37,102 bases of DNA from Propionivibrio sp. GTDB taxonomy: Bacteria; Pseudomonadota; Gammaproteobacteria; Burkholderiales; Rhodocyclaceae. Below are positions 24,008 through 32,139 of this stretch, piece after piece. The number at the start of each line of letters is the position of its first letter. Position 1 is the stretch's first letter. The stretch lies in the NCBI RefSeq assembly GCF_016790145.1, contig NZ_JAEUOI010000048.1, positions 1 to 37,102 of the forward strand. The letters run 5' to 3'. The notes below the pieces were generated by a model, which was not told the origin of the DNA, did not search any database, and worked only from the letters and a program-made list of their open reading frames with translations. A program made the position numbers and the translations under genes.

Positions 24008-24604
24008 CTACTCCTGTGCTTTTACCATGACATCACTCGGCTCGGCACCGCCCTGGGGTTCTTTGTGAGCAATTCCAAAGTGGCAATCAATACAGGTCTT
24101 ACTCCCATTGCCTAATTTGAGGTGCTGTTTCTGAGCAGTCTTACCCTGCTTCTCAGGGTCCATCGAATTGACATCATGGCAGTTCCGGCATTCTTTGGAA
24201 TCTGTTTCTTTCATTCGCAACCAGACGCGCTTTGCCAGTTCCAGGCGGTGCTCCTCGAACTTTTCCTTGGTGTCAATCGTGCCGGCGAAATGCTGGAAGA
24301 CATCGTTTGCGGCCTTTACCTTGCGTATCGTTGTGTCCATGAAACCATGGGGTACGTGACAATCAGAGCACGTCGTTTTCACACCGGTGCGGTTCCTGGC
24401 ATGGATAGTAGTCTTGTATTCCTCGTAATTGTTGTCTTTCATTTCATGGCATGAGGTGCAGAATTCAAGCGTATTCGTCTGGTCTACAGCAGTTTTTCCT
24501 CCTGCAAAAACCAAGCCTCCAAGCAGTATAAGCGCCAGCGATTCGATAGCAAAAATAGTGGCCCATTTCTTCCGATTTGAAAGCCATTCACGAATTGAAC
24601 TCAT
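24008..24604 (-). CDS. NapC/NirT-family tetraheme c-type cytochrome (CymA-like quinol dehydrogenase)
   Basis: 198 residues. One N-terminal membrane anchor (TIFAIESLALILLGGLVFAGG) without cleavage, then four CxxCH heme sites: CTSCH (49-53), CSDCH (79-83), CRNCH (139-143) and CIDCH (171-175). The layout and the segment PHGFMDTTIRKVKAANDVFQH identify the NapC/NirT/CymA family. These proteins take electrons from quinol (or in reverse give to quinone) and exchange them with periplasmic partners. No nitrate, nitrite or TMAO reductase gene is adjacent; the neighbours are a divergent outer-membrane cytochrome and a two-component system. The short size resembles CymA. The heme count is read directly; its partner is inferred. 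Confidence 0.93.
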   Translation of the reverse strand: MSSIREWLSNRKKWATIFAIESLALILLGGLVFAGGKTAVDQTNTLEFCTSCHEMKDNNYEEYKTTIHARNRTGVKTTCSDCHVPHGFMDTTIRKVKAANDVFQHFAGTIDTKEKFEEHRLELAKRVWLRMKETDSKECRNCHDVNSMDPEKQGKTAQKQHLKLGNGSKTCIDCHFGIAHKEPQGGAEPSDVMVKAQE

Positions 24605-24658
24605 CTTGCATTCCCTTGAGATAGGCGCCAGATGATTACTTTCTAAAGCTTAAGGAAG

Positions 24659-24700
24659 CCTGACGAAACCCGAGTTACGTTAACGATTTTTAGCGTCAGG
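24659..24700. promoter_or_regulatory. Nested palindromes in the divergent cytochrome promoter region
   Basis: cctgacg (24659-24665) and cgtcagg (24694-24700) are inverted around a nearly central palindrome cgttaacg (24678-24685). This lies between the divergent starts of the tetraheme cytochrome and the Cyc2-like gene, where an operator would be expected. The regulator is unknown. Confidence 0.4.
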
Positions 24701-24756
24701 AAATCGCAAGCTTGATGGGCGGAAAATCAGGCTGTTTCTATTTCGGAAAGAATGTC

Positions 24757-26136
24757 ATGTCAGTTTTTACTGCTAATTTTCCAAAACCCTGTGGACGCTA
24801 TTGGTTGCAGTTTTTCAGGAATATTGCTTGCGCAGTCTCTTTGTTCGGAATTTCAGCATCCGTGGCGCTCGCCGTTCCGAGTTATGCACGACAGACTGGC
24901 GCTGACTGTGCGTCATGTCATATCGGCGGGTTCGGGCCACAGTTGACACCTTACGGGATGAAATTCAAGCTCGGCGGTTATACGGACACAGACGGCAAGG
25001 ACGGAAAGATACCTTTGTCCGCAATGCTTGTCGCGAACTGGACACAGACCGCAAAAAACGTCGCCGAGGCTGACAAGGTTCCTCGTTACGACACGAATAA
25101 CAATGCTGCGGTTCAGGAAGCGTCGCTTTTCCTGGCTGGCCGCATGACTGAAAACATTGGGACTTTCATACAGGCTACCTATTCCGGCGTCGAGCGATTG
25201 TCGTCCCTCGATCAAGTCGACATACGTTATGCGCGCACTATGGAACTCTTTGGTCAGGAATCAACATTTGGCTTGTCACTCAATAACAACCCAACGTTGA
25301 CCGATCCCTTCAATACGCTCGGCCAATGGCGATTTCCATACACATCATCCGACTTCAATGCCGGCTATGGTCCGTCACCGCTGGTTGAAAGTCTCGGCGG
25401 AAGCGTGATCGGGGTAAATGCGTATACGTTCCTAAATAACGGAATTTATGCCGAACTTGGTCTTTATGACACGCTTTCTGCATCTACGCTCAACAAGATC
25501 AACGCTGAAGACATCGGGCAATTCAAGGGCTTGGGAACGTACTGGCGAGTTGCCTACTTTAAGGACATGAAGCGAGACAATTTTCAGGTCGGCCTCTTCG
25601 GGTTTAATGCCAGGGTACAGCCAGACCGTAACGATCTCGGAACTGCAAATAACTACTTCGATCTTGGCGTCGATGGCACATACCAGTTCCTGGGTAATCG
25701 CGAACATATCTTCACGCTGAACGCAAGTTACGCGAAGGAGTGGCAGAAGCTCAACTATACCTACGGCAACCTCGCTGAAGCCGACAATCTGAAGAACAAC
25801 ATCAATCAGTTCCGCCTGGCAGGTTCTTACTATTACAACCAGACCTGGGGAGCCACGGCCGGGATATTCGATACGCGTGGAAGTACTGATCGGACGCTTT
25901 ATAGCAACTCCTTGAGTGGACGACCCACAACAACAGGCTATCTCCTTCAGGCTGACTGGACACCTTGGGGCAAAGAAAATTCCTGGGGCGCGCCGTACGC
26001 GAACGTTCGTCTGGGTGCTCAATACACTGGATACTCTCGATTCATGGGAGGTTCCTCGTATCTTGACGGAGATGGAAACCAGCGTCGTGCCAATGACAAC
26101 AACACCACAATGCTTTTCCTCTGGATGTCACTCTAG
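24757..26136 (+). CDS. Outer-membrane monoheme cytochrome fused to a beta-barrel (Cyc2-like)
   Basis: 459 residues from the ATG at 24757, which follows GGAAAG by 6 bases; an earlier ATG at 24712 adds 15 residues with no good ribosome site. A signal peptide ends near SASVALA-VPSYAR. One heme motif, CASCH (51-55), lies just after it, within PSYARQTGADCASC and followed by FGPQLTPYGMKFKLGGY, strongly like the N-terminus of Cyc2-type fused cytochrome-porins. The rest is rich in aromatic, Asn and Gly residues with alternating strands and ends LFLWMSL, as expected of an outer-membrane barrel. Cyc2 proteins oxidise Fe(II) at the cell surface; this member could instead exchange electrons with another extracellular donor or acceptor. 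The barrel is inferred by eye. Confidence 0.75.
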   Translation: MSVFTANFPKPCGRYWLQFFRNIACAVSLFGISASVALAVPSYARQTGADCASCHIGGFGPQLTPYGMKFKLGGYTDTDGKDGKIPLSAMLVANWTQTAKNVAEADKVPRYDTNNNAAVQEASLFLAGRMTENIGTFIQATYSGVERLSSLDQVDIRYARTMELFGQESTFGLSLNNNPTLTDPFNTLGQWRFPYTSSDFNAGYGPSPLVESLGGSVIGVNAYTFLNNGIYAELGLYDTLSASTLNKINAEDIGQFKGLGTYWRVAYFKDMKRDNFQVGLFGFNARVQPDRNDLGTANNYFDLGVDGTYQFLGNREHIFTLNASYAKEWQKLNYTYGNLAEADNLKNNINQFRLAGSYYYNQTWGATAGIFDTRGSTDRTLYSNSLSGRPTTTGYLLQADWTPWGKENSWGAPYANVRLGAQYTGYSRFMGGSSYLDGDGNQRRANDNNTTMLFLWMSL

Positions 26137-26268
26137 GGGAATCGATAACCACGATTTGGCCATTGATTCAAATTTGGGAATACGGAGATTGCCTGGCATG
26201 ATTGATTCCCGCTTGAGCTCAAATGGCTGTTGATCAGATTCTCAATTGAATATAGGAAAATGCTGACC

Positions 26269-26649
26269 ATGAAGAATTATTCGATATTGCTTGCTGCCTT
26301 GCTGCTCTACCCGGCTATTTCACAGCAATCTTTTGCAGCCGGTGATGCCAAGAAAGGAGCCAACGTATTTGCCGAGGAATGTGGCGACTGCCACAGCGTT
26401 ACTCCTGGAAAGAACAAGAAAGGACCGGGTTTGTTCGGCGTCATTGGACGCAATGCAGCGTCTGTTCCGGATTTCTCCGGTTATTCAGACGGAATCAAGC
26501 AAAGCGGCATAACGTGGTCGATGGACAAGTTAGATGCCTACATTACCCAGCCTAGAAAAATAGTACCTGGAGGTAAAATGAAATATGATGGGCTGGACGA
26601 CGCTGGCGCTCGTTCAGATGTTATAGCCTACCTGTCTTCACTGAAATAG
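26269..26649 (+). CDS. Periplasmic class I monoheme cytochrome c
   Basis: 126 residues from the ATG at 26269, with AGGA 11 bases upstream; the ATG at 26260 is too close to it. The signal peptide is MKNYSILLAALLLYPAISQQSFA-AGD. The mature protein has GANVFAEECGDCHSV with CGDCH at 38-42, GPGLFGVIGR, and the Met axial ligand in GGKMKYDGL (Met104). This is a soluble cytochrome c2/c550-like carrier. It lies 132 bases after the Cyc2-like gene in the same direction and is a natural shuttle between it and inner-membrane components such as the tetraheme cytochrome or a terminal oxidase. Confidence 0.93.
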   Translation: MKNYSILLAALLLYPAISQQSFAAGDAKKGANVFAEECGDCHSVTPGKNKKGPGLFGVIGRNAASVPDFSGYSDGIKQSGITWSMDKLDAYITQPRKIVPGGKMKYDGLDDAGARSDVIAYLSSLK

Positions 26650-27032
26650 CGAAACCTCATATAAAAAATGCAAAGGTGCCAGTTTCAATTTACGCGCTTG
26701 CAAACACCGTCCTGGCGCCTTCGTGGTGGGTAGCCTTTACAGATAAAACTACCCGTGCCTCTCGGTTCAATTATTGAGGGTTAGCATTCCGCAACCCCGT
26801 AGTATTTTTTACTCGCCGTTTTCCCGACATCTGCTGGGCATCAATGCTGGTGCAGTTCACTCATGCCCTTGTGTAGCGCGCGGTGTTTCCTGCAAAGTTT
26901 AGGGCAAGGCATACGTAGGCCAAGTGCACAGCACACGGCCATTCTGGATGAAGCCAGCAGGTTTTCCAGCAGCATCAGCTCTTCCTGTTAATGATGTTAC
27001 TTCAGCTTGAATCCATAGATGCGCCATTCCAA
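26650..27032. other. Intergenic region with a possible small ORF
   Basis: 383 bases. A loose hairpin (aaggtgccag 26671 / ctggcgcctt 26711, 9 of 10 pairing) could end the cytochrome transcript. A 42-codon minus frame is described separately. Otherwise no feature is seen. Confidence 0.4.
26899..27027 (-). CDS. Possible small ORF, 42 residues, unrecognised
   Basis: It starts at an ATG 5 bases after the stop of the upstream 278-residue gene on the same strand and reads MAHLWIQAEVTSLTGRADAA onward to YALP. The phrase looks protein-like and could be the 3' remnant of a longer gene. There is no clear ribosome site and no known family. Low confidence. Confidence 0.25.
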   Translation of the reverse strand: MAHLWIQAEVTSLTGRADAAGKPAGFIQNGRVLCTWPTYALP

Positions 27033-27869
27033 CTACTCGACCCGCTCGAAACTGACTTGCCCGTACATTTCCGGGTAATTGGCTGCGATCCATTGGCCGG
27101 CTTCCGATTCGGCACGCTCCCAGGTGGCAGCGCGCAGTGCGACGGCTAGCACGCGTTCATCCTGTTGCGGCCATTCAAGCATGTAGCTGCGAAAACCGCC
27201 ACGTTCCTGCAGGCGAATCCTTCGTGTCCAGCGCGGTGGTTCTCGACGCAATCTGGCCGTGTCAGAGTCGAGATGCAGCCTGAAAAGCGGCCCCTTGCCG
27301 CGATGTTGAACGATGTACTCACGGTTCCTGGCGACTTCTTCAACGAGTTGCCAGTCGGGGCAGGCTTCGATGATTGCCGCGATGGCCTGGTCTTGGCCGT
27401 CGCGAACAATTTCCGCCTCGACGACATGCGTCTCTTCCTGACTCTCGACCAGGTCATGCCAGGGCAAGCCCTGCCGTGTCGGCGGCGGGAAGGGGAGTGG
27501 CCGCTTGCCTTCCCGGATACGGGCAAAGAGCGCCGATTTGAGAACGTCTTCCAACTCGACCAGTGGAAAGGCCGTGCGCGGTTGCGCGGGGAAACTGCCA
27601 GCGCCCATGTAGCCGACGTTCCACAGCGTTTCCAGCCACTCGGCAGCATCAAGGGCCACTTGGGCGAGTTGCGCTGCAAACTCCTTGCTGCTTTTTCCTG
27701 TCCCTGCGGAATCGGACAGACCTGAAAGTAATTCGGCCTCGTGCATGCGCGCACGCAGGCACTCCTGAAACAGGCAATCCACCCAACCTGCGTCAGCCGG
27801 CGGAAGCTGTTCAATGCGCTCGGCAAAGTTCATCAACTCGTCGGCGTCCAGTGGTGTTTGATCATTCAT
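27033..27869 (-). CDS. Conserved-looking protein of unknown function
   Basis: 278 residues, cytosolic: no signal or membrane segment. The N-terminal 80 residues are helical and acidic (LMNFAERIEQLPPADAGWVD, AAQLAQVALDAAEWLETLW). The middle has a Pro-rich segment (PLPFPPPTRQGLPW) and the C-terminal half is a basic/aromatic region (REPPRWTRRIRLQERGGFR). Codon use is GC-rich and consistent through the frame, so it is a real gene. I do not recognise a family or motif. It is divergent from the pteridine reductase gene, with 132 bases between the starts. Confidence 0.75.
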   Translation of the reverse strand: MNDQTPLDADELMNFAERIEQLPPADAGWVDCLFQECLRARMHEAELLSGLSDSAGTGKSSKEFAAQLAQVALDAAEWLETLWNVGYMGAGSFPAQPRTAFPLVELEDVLKSALFARIREGKRPLPFPPPTRQGLPWHDLVESQEETHVVEAEIVRDGQDQAIAAIIEACPDWQLVEEVARNREYIVQHRGKGPLFRLHLDSDTARLRREPPRWTRRIRLQERGGFRSYMLEWPQQDERVLAVALRAATWERAESEAGQWIAANYPEMYGQVSFERVE

Positions 27870-28001
27870 ATCAGGAGTTCATGGCGGGTGATTGTCGCAA
27901 GCAGTCTAACGCTTGGCGCCTGCTTCGGATAGCGGCCATTCTCGGCGGCGGGGGTGATAATCCGCTAAAATCCATATCCTTGTGCGGGGTAGTTAAAATA
28001 T

Positions 28002-28751
28002 ATGGGGTCGGGCGTGATCGGCAAAACGGTATTGGTAACCGGGGCGGCAAAACGGGTAGGTCGATCTATCGCGCTCGAGTTGCATGCAGCGGGTGCCAAC
28101 ATCATGGCGCACTATCGTAGCGCGACAACAGGCGCCGAAGCGCTGGTAACTGAATTGAATACGGTGCGGCCGGGTTCTGCGCTCTGCCTGCGGGCCAATC
28201 TGCTGGATAACGAGGCTTTGGCCATTCTGGTGGCAAGAACGGTAGCGCATTTTGGTCGGCTTGATGCGCTGGTCAACAATGCGTCGAGTTTTTTTGCCAC
28301 ACCGCTCGGCGAAATCGATCTTGCAGCCTGGGATGATCTGATCGGCAGCAATCTCAAGGCGCCCCTCTTTCTGACGCAGGCGGCGGCGCCTCACCTGCGG
28401 GCAGCGCATGGCGCCGTAGTCAATATCACCGACATCCATGCCGAACGGCCGTTGGCTGGATACCCGCTGTACTGTGCTGCCAAGGCCGGGCTGCTGGGGC
28501 TGACGCGTGCACTGGCGATCGAACTGGCGCCGGAAGTCCGTGTAAACGCAGTCGCTCCGGGACCGATCCTGTGGCCTGACGACAGCGTATTTGACAGCGC
28601 AATGCAGGACGGAATCGTAGCCCATACGCTATTGAAGCGCGCCGGTAGCCCGCGGGATATTGCGCGCGCTGTCCGCTTCCTGCTGGATGAAGCGTCTTAC
28701 ATCACCGGGCAGGTGATCAACGTCGATGGGGGTCGTACCGCCCATCTGTAG
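28002..28751 (+). CDS. folM: Pteridine reductase (short-chain dehydrogenase, FolM-like)
   Basis: 249 residues. The NADPH-binding motif is [12 protein letters not shown] (13-24), with an Arg at 39 in HYRS suited to NADPH. NNAS lies at 92-95, the catalytic pair is Tyr157 and Lys161 in [10 protein letters not shown], and [11 protein letters not shown] is the segment typical of pteridine reductases. It probably reduces dihydrobiopterin or dihydrofolate/dihydromonapterin. The ATG at 28002 has no ribosome site; a GTG at 28014 is preceded by GGGG at six bases and may be the real start. ttcA follows, an arrangement common in betaproteobacteria. Confidence 0.88.
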   Translation: MGSGVIGKTVLVTGAAKRVGRSIALELHAAGANIMAHYRSATTGAEALVTELNTVRPGSALCLRANLLDNEALAILVARTVAHFGRLDALVNNASSFFATPLGEIDLAAWDDLIGSNLKAPLFLTQAAAPHLRAAHGAVVNITDIHAERPLAGYPLYCAAKAGLLGLTRALAIELAPEVRVNAVAPGPILWPDDSVFDSAMQDGIVAHTLLKRAGSPRDIARAVRFLLDEASYITGQVINVDGGRTAHL

Positions 28752-28797
28752 CTGTTTATGCATTAATTCAGTTTTCGGATGCATCCGTAGAGGGCTG

Positions 28798-29724
28798 GTG
28801 GAAAATTCAGTGGAAAATTCAAAGAATCTTCAGCGTTTGAAAAAGCGCCTTGAAAGTGATGTCGGCAAGGCGATTGCCGATTACAAGATGATCGAGCACG
28901 GCGACACTGTTCTCGTCTGCGTGTCCGGCGGCAAGGATTCCTACGCCATGCTGACGACGCTGATGGCACTGCGCCAGCGTGCGCCGGTTGATTTTCGCCT
29001 GATTGCAATGAACCTGGATCAGAAACAGCCAGGTTTCCCCGCCGATGTGCTTCCGGCTTATCTGACCGGTCTCGGTATCGAGTACCGCATCGTCGAGCAG
29101 GATACGTATTCGATCGTCAAGGCGAAGATTCCCGAGGGCAAGACGACGTGCTCGCTCTGTTCGCGTCTGCGCCGTGGCGTCATCTATCGTACCGCCAAGG
29201 AGCTGGGCGCCAACAAGATCGCGCTCGGACATCATCGCGACGATATCGTACATACCTTGTTTCTCAACCTCCTGTTTGGGGGAAAACTCAAGGCTATGCC
29301 ACCCAAGCTGGTGACCGACGACGGTGAGCACGTCGTTATCCGACCGCTGGCCTACTGCAGTGAAAACGACATCGCCCGCTTTGCGCGCGGCATGGCCTAT
29401 CCCATCATCCCGTGCAATTTGTGTGGTTCGCAGAACAACCTGCAGCGACAGAAAATCCGCGAGATGATGGCTGACTGGGATCGCCGTTATCCGGGGCGTA
29501 CCGAGTCGGTGTTCTCCGCGCTTCAAAACATTGTGCCTTCGCATCTGGCCGACAATACGCTGTTCGACTTCAAGGGTCTCCATGTCGGTACCGATCTTTC
29601 GGCAATGGACGGTGGTGACCGGGTCTTCGACACTCAACAATTTGGCTCAGCGGTTTCGCTGCCTGAGGTGATTCCCCAGCCAGGGATCAGTCTGCAAAGC
29701 GCAAATGACGGGCTTTTGCTATGA
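28798..29724 (+). CDS. ttcA: tRNA 2-thiocytidine biosynthesis protein TtcA
   Basis: 308 residues from a GTG at 28798 ([20 protein letters not shown]), just after AGAGGG; a second GTG at 28810 is possible and no in-frame ATG fits. The PP-loop is [10 protein letters not shown] (43-52). Cys118 and Cys121 in [11 protein letters not shown], together with Cys206/Cys209 in PCNLCGS, provide iron-sulfur cluster ligands. [21 protein letters not shown] is the TtcA core. The enzyme thiolates C32 of certain tRNAs in an ATP-dependent reaction. Confidence 0.95.
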   Translation: MENSVENSKNLQRLKKRLESDVGKAIADYKMIEHGDTVLVCVSGGKDSYAMLTTLMALRQRAPVDFRLIAMNLDQKQPGFPADVLPAYLTGLGIEYRIVEQDTYSIVKAKIPEGKTTCSLCSRLRRGVIYRTAKELGANKIALGHHRDDIVHTLFLNLLFGGKLKAMPPKLVTDDGEHVVIRPLAYCSENDIARFARGMAYPIIPCNLCGSQNNLQRQKIREMMADWDRRYPGRTESVFSALQNIVPSHLADNTLFDFKGLHVGTDLSAMDGGDRVFDTQQFGSAVSLPEVIPQPGISLQSANDGLLL

Positions 29725-29844
29725 TCCATAAACACGGGCTGTGCTGCACTTTGGATGGAATGGCCGGTGTAACGGACTGCGCGGTACGAGTTTTCACAGG
29801 CTGTGTAAGATGCTGCAAGCGAGTTTTCTGGTACCGGGATAATC

Positions 29845-30747
29845 ATGAATGATGCAAACTGCCCCTTGTCAGTTCTGTTTGCCGACGTGTCGGGAAGTGT
29901 GCGGCTGCATGAGCGACTCGTCGATGCCGAAGCGCTGCGCGCCGTTGATCGTTGCCTCAAGCGCATGGAGCGCGCAGTCGAGGTTTTTGGCGGGCGCATC
30001 GTCAAGACCGTTGGCGATGAGCTGATGGCGGTGTTTGACAAGGCGGATGAAGCACTCCAAGCCGCCATCGAGATGCAGCAGCGTGTGGCTGACCTGCCAC
30101 CGGTTTCGGGAGTCAAGCTGGCTATTCGTGTCGGCTTTTCACATGGTCCGGTAAACGTAAAAGCAGGCAGTTACGCAGGCGAAACCGTCAACGCGGCAGC
30201 ACAGCTTTCCGGGTTGGCCAAGCCAGGGCAGGTATTGACCAGCCTTCAGGCACAGTCCACACTCTCTCCCCTGTTGAAAAAGTCGACGCATGACCTTGGC
30301 TCAGTCGAAGCCAGGGGAAAATCTCCAGGGATGAACATCTTCGAAACGGTTGATCCAATTACGTCAACGCCGGTGGCGAAAATCGCAGAGGTTGCGGATG
30401 AGCGTAATGGCTATAGCCAGCGTGGTTTATTTCTTAGGCTGCGCTATGGCGCCAAGGTCGTCACGCTGAATGACAAAAAGCGTATCATTCGAATGGGGCG
30501 TGGCATGGAGAGTGACATTGTCATTCATGATCCTCGCGCGTCACGCAATCATGCAAGGCTAGAAAGCCAAGGCGACAGGGTCGTGCTCATTGACAACAGC
30601 ACAAATGGCACATTTGTCACCATGAATGGCAAGCCGGAGTTGTTTTTGCTGAACGAGGAGTTTGCTATTCACGGCAAGGGCCTGATCTGCTTTGCCGATT
30701 CGGCTAGCAATCCGGATGCCGATAGCGCTGAATTCGAGCTGCTCTGA
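29845..30747 (+). CDS. Class III cyclase-homology domain fused to FHA domain (catalytic Arg replaced)
   Basis: 300 residues, no membrane segment. Residues 8-170 form a nucleotide cyclase homology domain with metal-binding Asp14 (LFADVSGSVR) and Asp58 (VKTVGDELMAVF), and Lys54 in the purine-specifying place. The transition-state Arg expected in VNxAAR is Gln121 here (TVNAAAQL), so catalysis may be weak or lost. Residues 195-285 are an FHA domain: MGRGMESDIVIHD, SRNHARLE, DNSTNGTFVT, all the phosphothreonine-binding residues. FHA implies recognition of a Thr-phosphorylated protein, possibly by a Hanks kinase such as the one at 10508-11857. It stands alone, before a strong terminator. Confidence 0.88.
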   Translation: MNDANCPLSVLFADVSGSVRLHERLVDAEALRAVDRCLKRMERAVEVFGGRIVKTVGDELMAVFDKADEALQAAIEMQQRVADLPPVSGVKLAIRVGFSHGPVNVKAGSYAGETVNAAAQLSGLAKPGQVLTSLQAQSTLSPLLKKSTHDLGSVEARGKSPGMNIFETVDPITSTPVAKIAEVADERNGYSQRGLFLRLRYGAKVVTLNDKKRIIRMGRGMESDIVIHDPRASRNHARLESQGDRVVLIDNSTNGTFVTMNGKPELFLLNEEFAIHGKGLICFADSASNPDADSAEFELL

Positions 30748-30760
30748 TCGACCCGTGAAT

Positions 30761-30792
30761 AAAACGGCGGTGTTTTGACACCGCCGTTTTTA
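30761..30792. terminator. Bidirectional rho-independent terminator
   Basis: aaaacggcggtg (30761-30772) pairs perfectly with caccgccgtttt (30779-30790) around a six-base loop, followed by T-rich sequence on both strands. It serves the cyclase-FHA gene and the convergent psiF-like gene. Confidence 0.9.
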
Positions 30793-30810
30793 TTTTCACT
30801 TTAGCGCGCT

Positions 30811-31131
30811 TTATTTCTTGTCCGCCTTGAGGCATTCGCTCATGAATTGCTTGCGTTCGTCACCTTTGAGCGCCTTGGTGCCCGCCTCGGCGTTGCACGC
30901 TTTCATTTTGTCCTGTTGCGTGGCAGGCGCCGGCTTTGAACCGAGGCACTCACTCATGAACTTCTTGCGTTCGTCACCTTTGAGTTCCTTTTTTCCTGCT
31001 TCGGCGTTGCAGGATTTCATTTTTTCCTGCTGCGCCTGTTGTGCGGGAGAAGGTGCTTTCTTCTCCGGATCGGCAGCAAATGCACTGCCCATAGTGAAGG
31101 CGAAGGCAACGAGAGCAATTATGGTTTTCAT
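30811..31131 (-). CDS. psiF: PsiF-repeat periplasmic protein
   Basis: 106 residues. A signal peptide (TIIALVAFAFTMGSAFA-ADP) precedes two PsiF repeats, each with paired Cys: QEKMKSCNAEAGKKELKGDE...MSECL and QDKMKACNAEAGTKALKGDE...MSECL. The two copies are also similar at DNA level. E. coli psiF is phosphate-starvation-inducible, but its function is unknown. Highly charged, Lys-rich, secreted. No Pho box was identified upstream. Confidence 0.92.
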   Translation of the reverse strand: MKTIIALVAFAFTMGSAFAADPEKKAPSPAQQAQQEKMKSCNAEAGKKELKGDERKKFMSECLGSKPAPATQQDKMKACNAEAGTKALKGDERKQFMSECLKADKK

Positions 31132-31181
31132 CTGTAACTCCTTGACAGGGTTTATGAACGTCCGATGATTATAAGCGTGAT

Positions 31182-32126
31182 CTAGATGTCTTCGTCAAGG
31201 ACGGCCTGTTGCTGGCGATTGATGAATTCGCTCATGCTGTCGATGCCGCGCAGTTGCAGGATGCAGTTGCGTACGGCGACCTCGAGCAGAACAGCAAGGT
31301 TGCGCCCCGGCGCCACGTGAAAAACCACCTTGCGTACGTGGATGCCAAGAATTTCCTGCGACTGGGCATCGAGCGGCAGACGCGGCGAATCTTCGTCGGC
31401 AGAGTGCTTCTGCAGTTGCACAATCAGCTTGAGTTTCATTTTTCGCCGCGCCGCCGTCTCGCCGAAGATCGTGCGAATATTGAGCAGGCCGAGACCTCGC
31501 ACTTCCAGGTAGTCGCGCAACATGCCGGGGCAGCGACCCTCGATGGTCGTCGGCGCGATGCGTGCCAGTTCGACGACATCGTCGGCAACCAGCCCGTGCC
31601 CGCGCGATACCAGTTCGAGTGCCAATTCACTTTTACCGACGCCGGAATCGCCGGTGATCAGTACGCCCATGCCGAACACGTCCATGAACACACCGTGCTC
31701 CGATACCGTATCCGCGAAGCGGCGCCCGAGGTAGAGATGCAGCAGATCAATGACCACCGAACAGGCTTTCGGAGTAATAAAAAGCGGTGTTTTGCTCGTC
31801 TCACAGATTTCGCGCACTCTGGGGGGAATTTCCAGGCCATCGGCAATGATCAGTGCGGGGGGTCCGGCGGCCATCAGGTCGCCAATTTGACGTTGCCAGC
31901 GATCCGCGCCGACACGTTCGGCCCACTGCTGTTCGGCCTTGCCGATGACCTGCACCCGCTGGCTGTAGATCAGGTTGAAGTGCCCGACAACGTCAGGGCC
32001 GTAAATCGCCTGGTCCTTGAGTTCGATTTGCCGTTCAACGCCCACCGCAGCAACCCAGGTAAGCTTGAGTTTCTCCAGATTTTCTTCGTAGAGCTGGATA
32101 ATGCTCAGGACACGTTTGGCAAGCAT
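31182..32126 (-). CDS. hprK: HPr kinase/phosphorylase
   Basis: 314 residues from the ATG at 32126 (MLAKRVLSIIQLYEENLEKL); the frame extends to 32309, but that part overlaps ptsN and is a shadow. Walker A is ITGDSGVGKSELALEL (about 158-173), the catalytic His lies in SEHGVFMDVFG, and the HprK signature is LEVRGLGLLNIRTIFGE. It phosphorylates and dephosphorylates a Ser of HPr. In betaproteobacteria it belongs to a regulatory PTS without sugar transport. It follows ptsN by 13 bases, the end of the recA-to-hprK run. Confidence 0.95.
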   Translation of the reverse strand: MLAKRVLSIIQLYEENLEKLKLTWVAAVGVERQIELKDQAIYGPDVVGHFNLIYSQRVQVIGKAEQQWAERVGADRWQRQIGDLMAAGPPALIIADGLEIPPRVREICETSKTPLFITPKACSVVIDLLHLYLGRRFADTVSEHGVFMDVFGMGVLITGDSGVGKSELALELVSRGHGLVADDVVELARIAPTTIEGRCPGMLRDYLEVRGLGLLNIRTIFGETAARRKMKLKLIVQLQKHSADEDSPRLPLDAQSQEILGIHVRKVVFHVAPGRNLAVLLEVAVRNCILQLRGIDSMSEFINRQQQAVLDEDI

Positions 32127-32139
32127 GAGGATCGGGCGC

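Noticed and set aside
24008-24604. Assignment as nitrate reductase NapC or nitrite reductase NrfH
   Set aside because: No napA/napB or nrfA gene is adjacent, so only the family-level NapC/NirT call is justified.
28726-28797. Upstream extension of ttcA to an earlier start
   Set aside because: The extra residues (Cys-rich, overlapping the folM end) have no family similarity; the GTG at 28798 follows AGAGGG.
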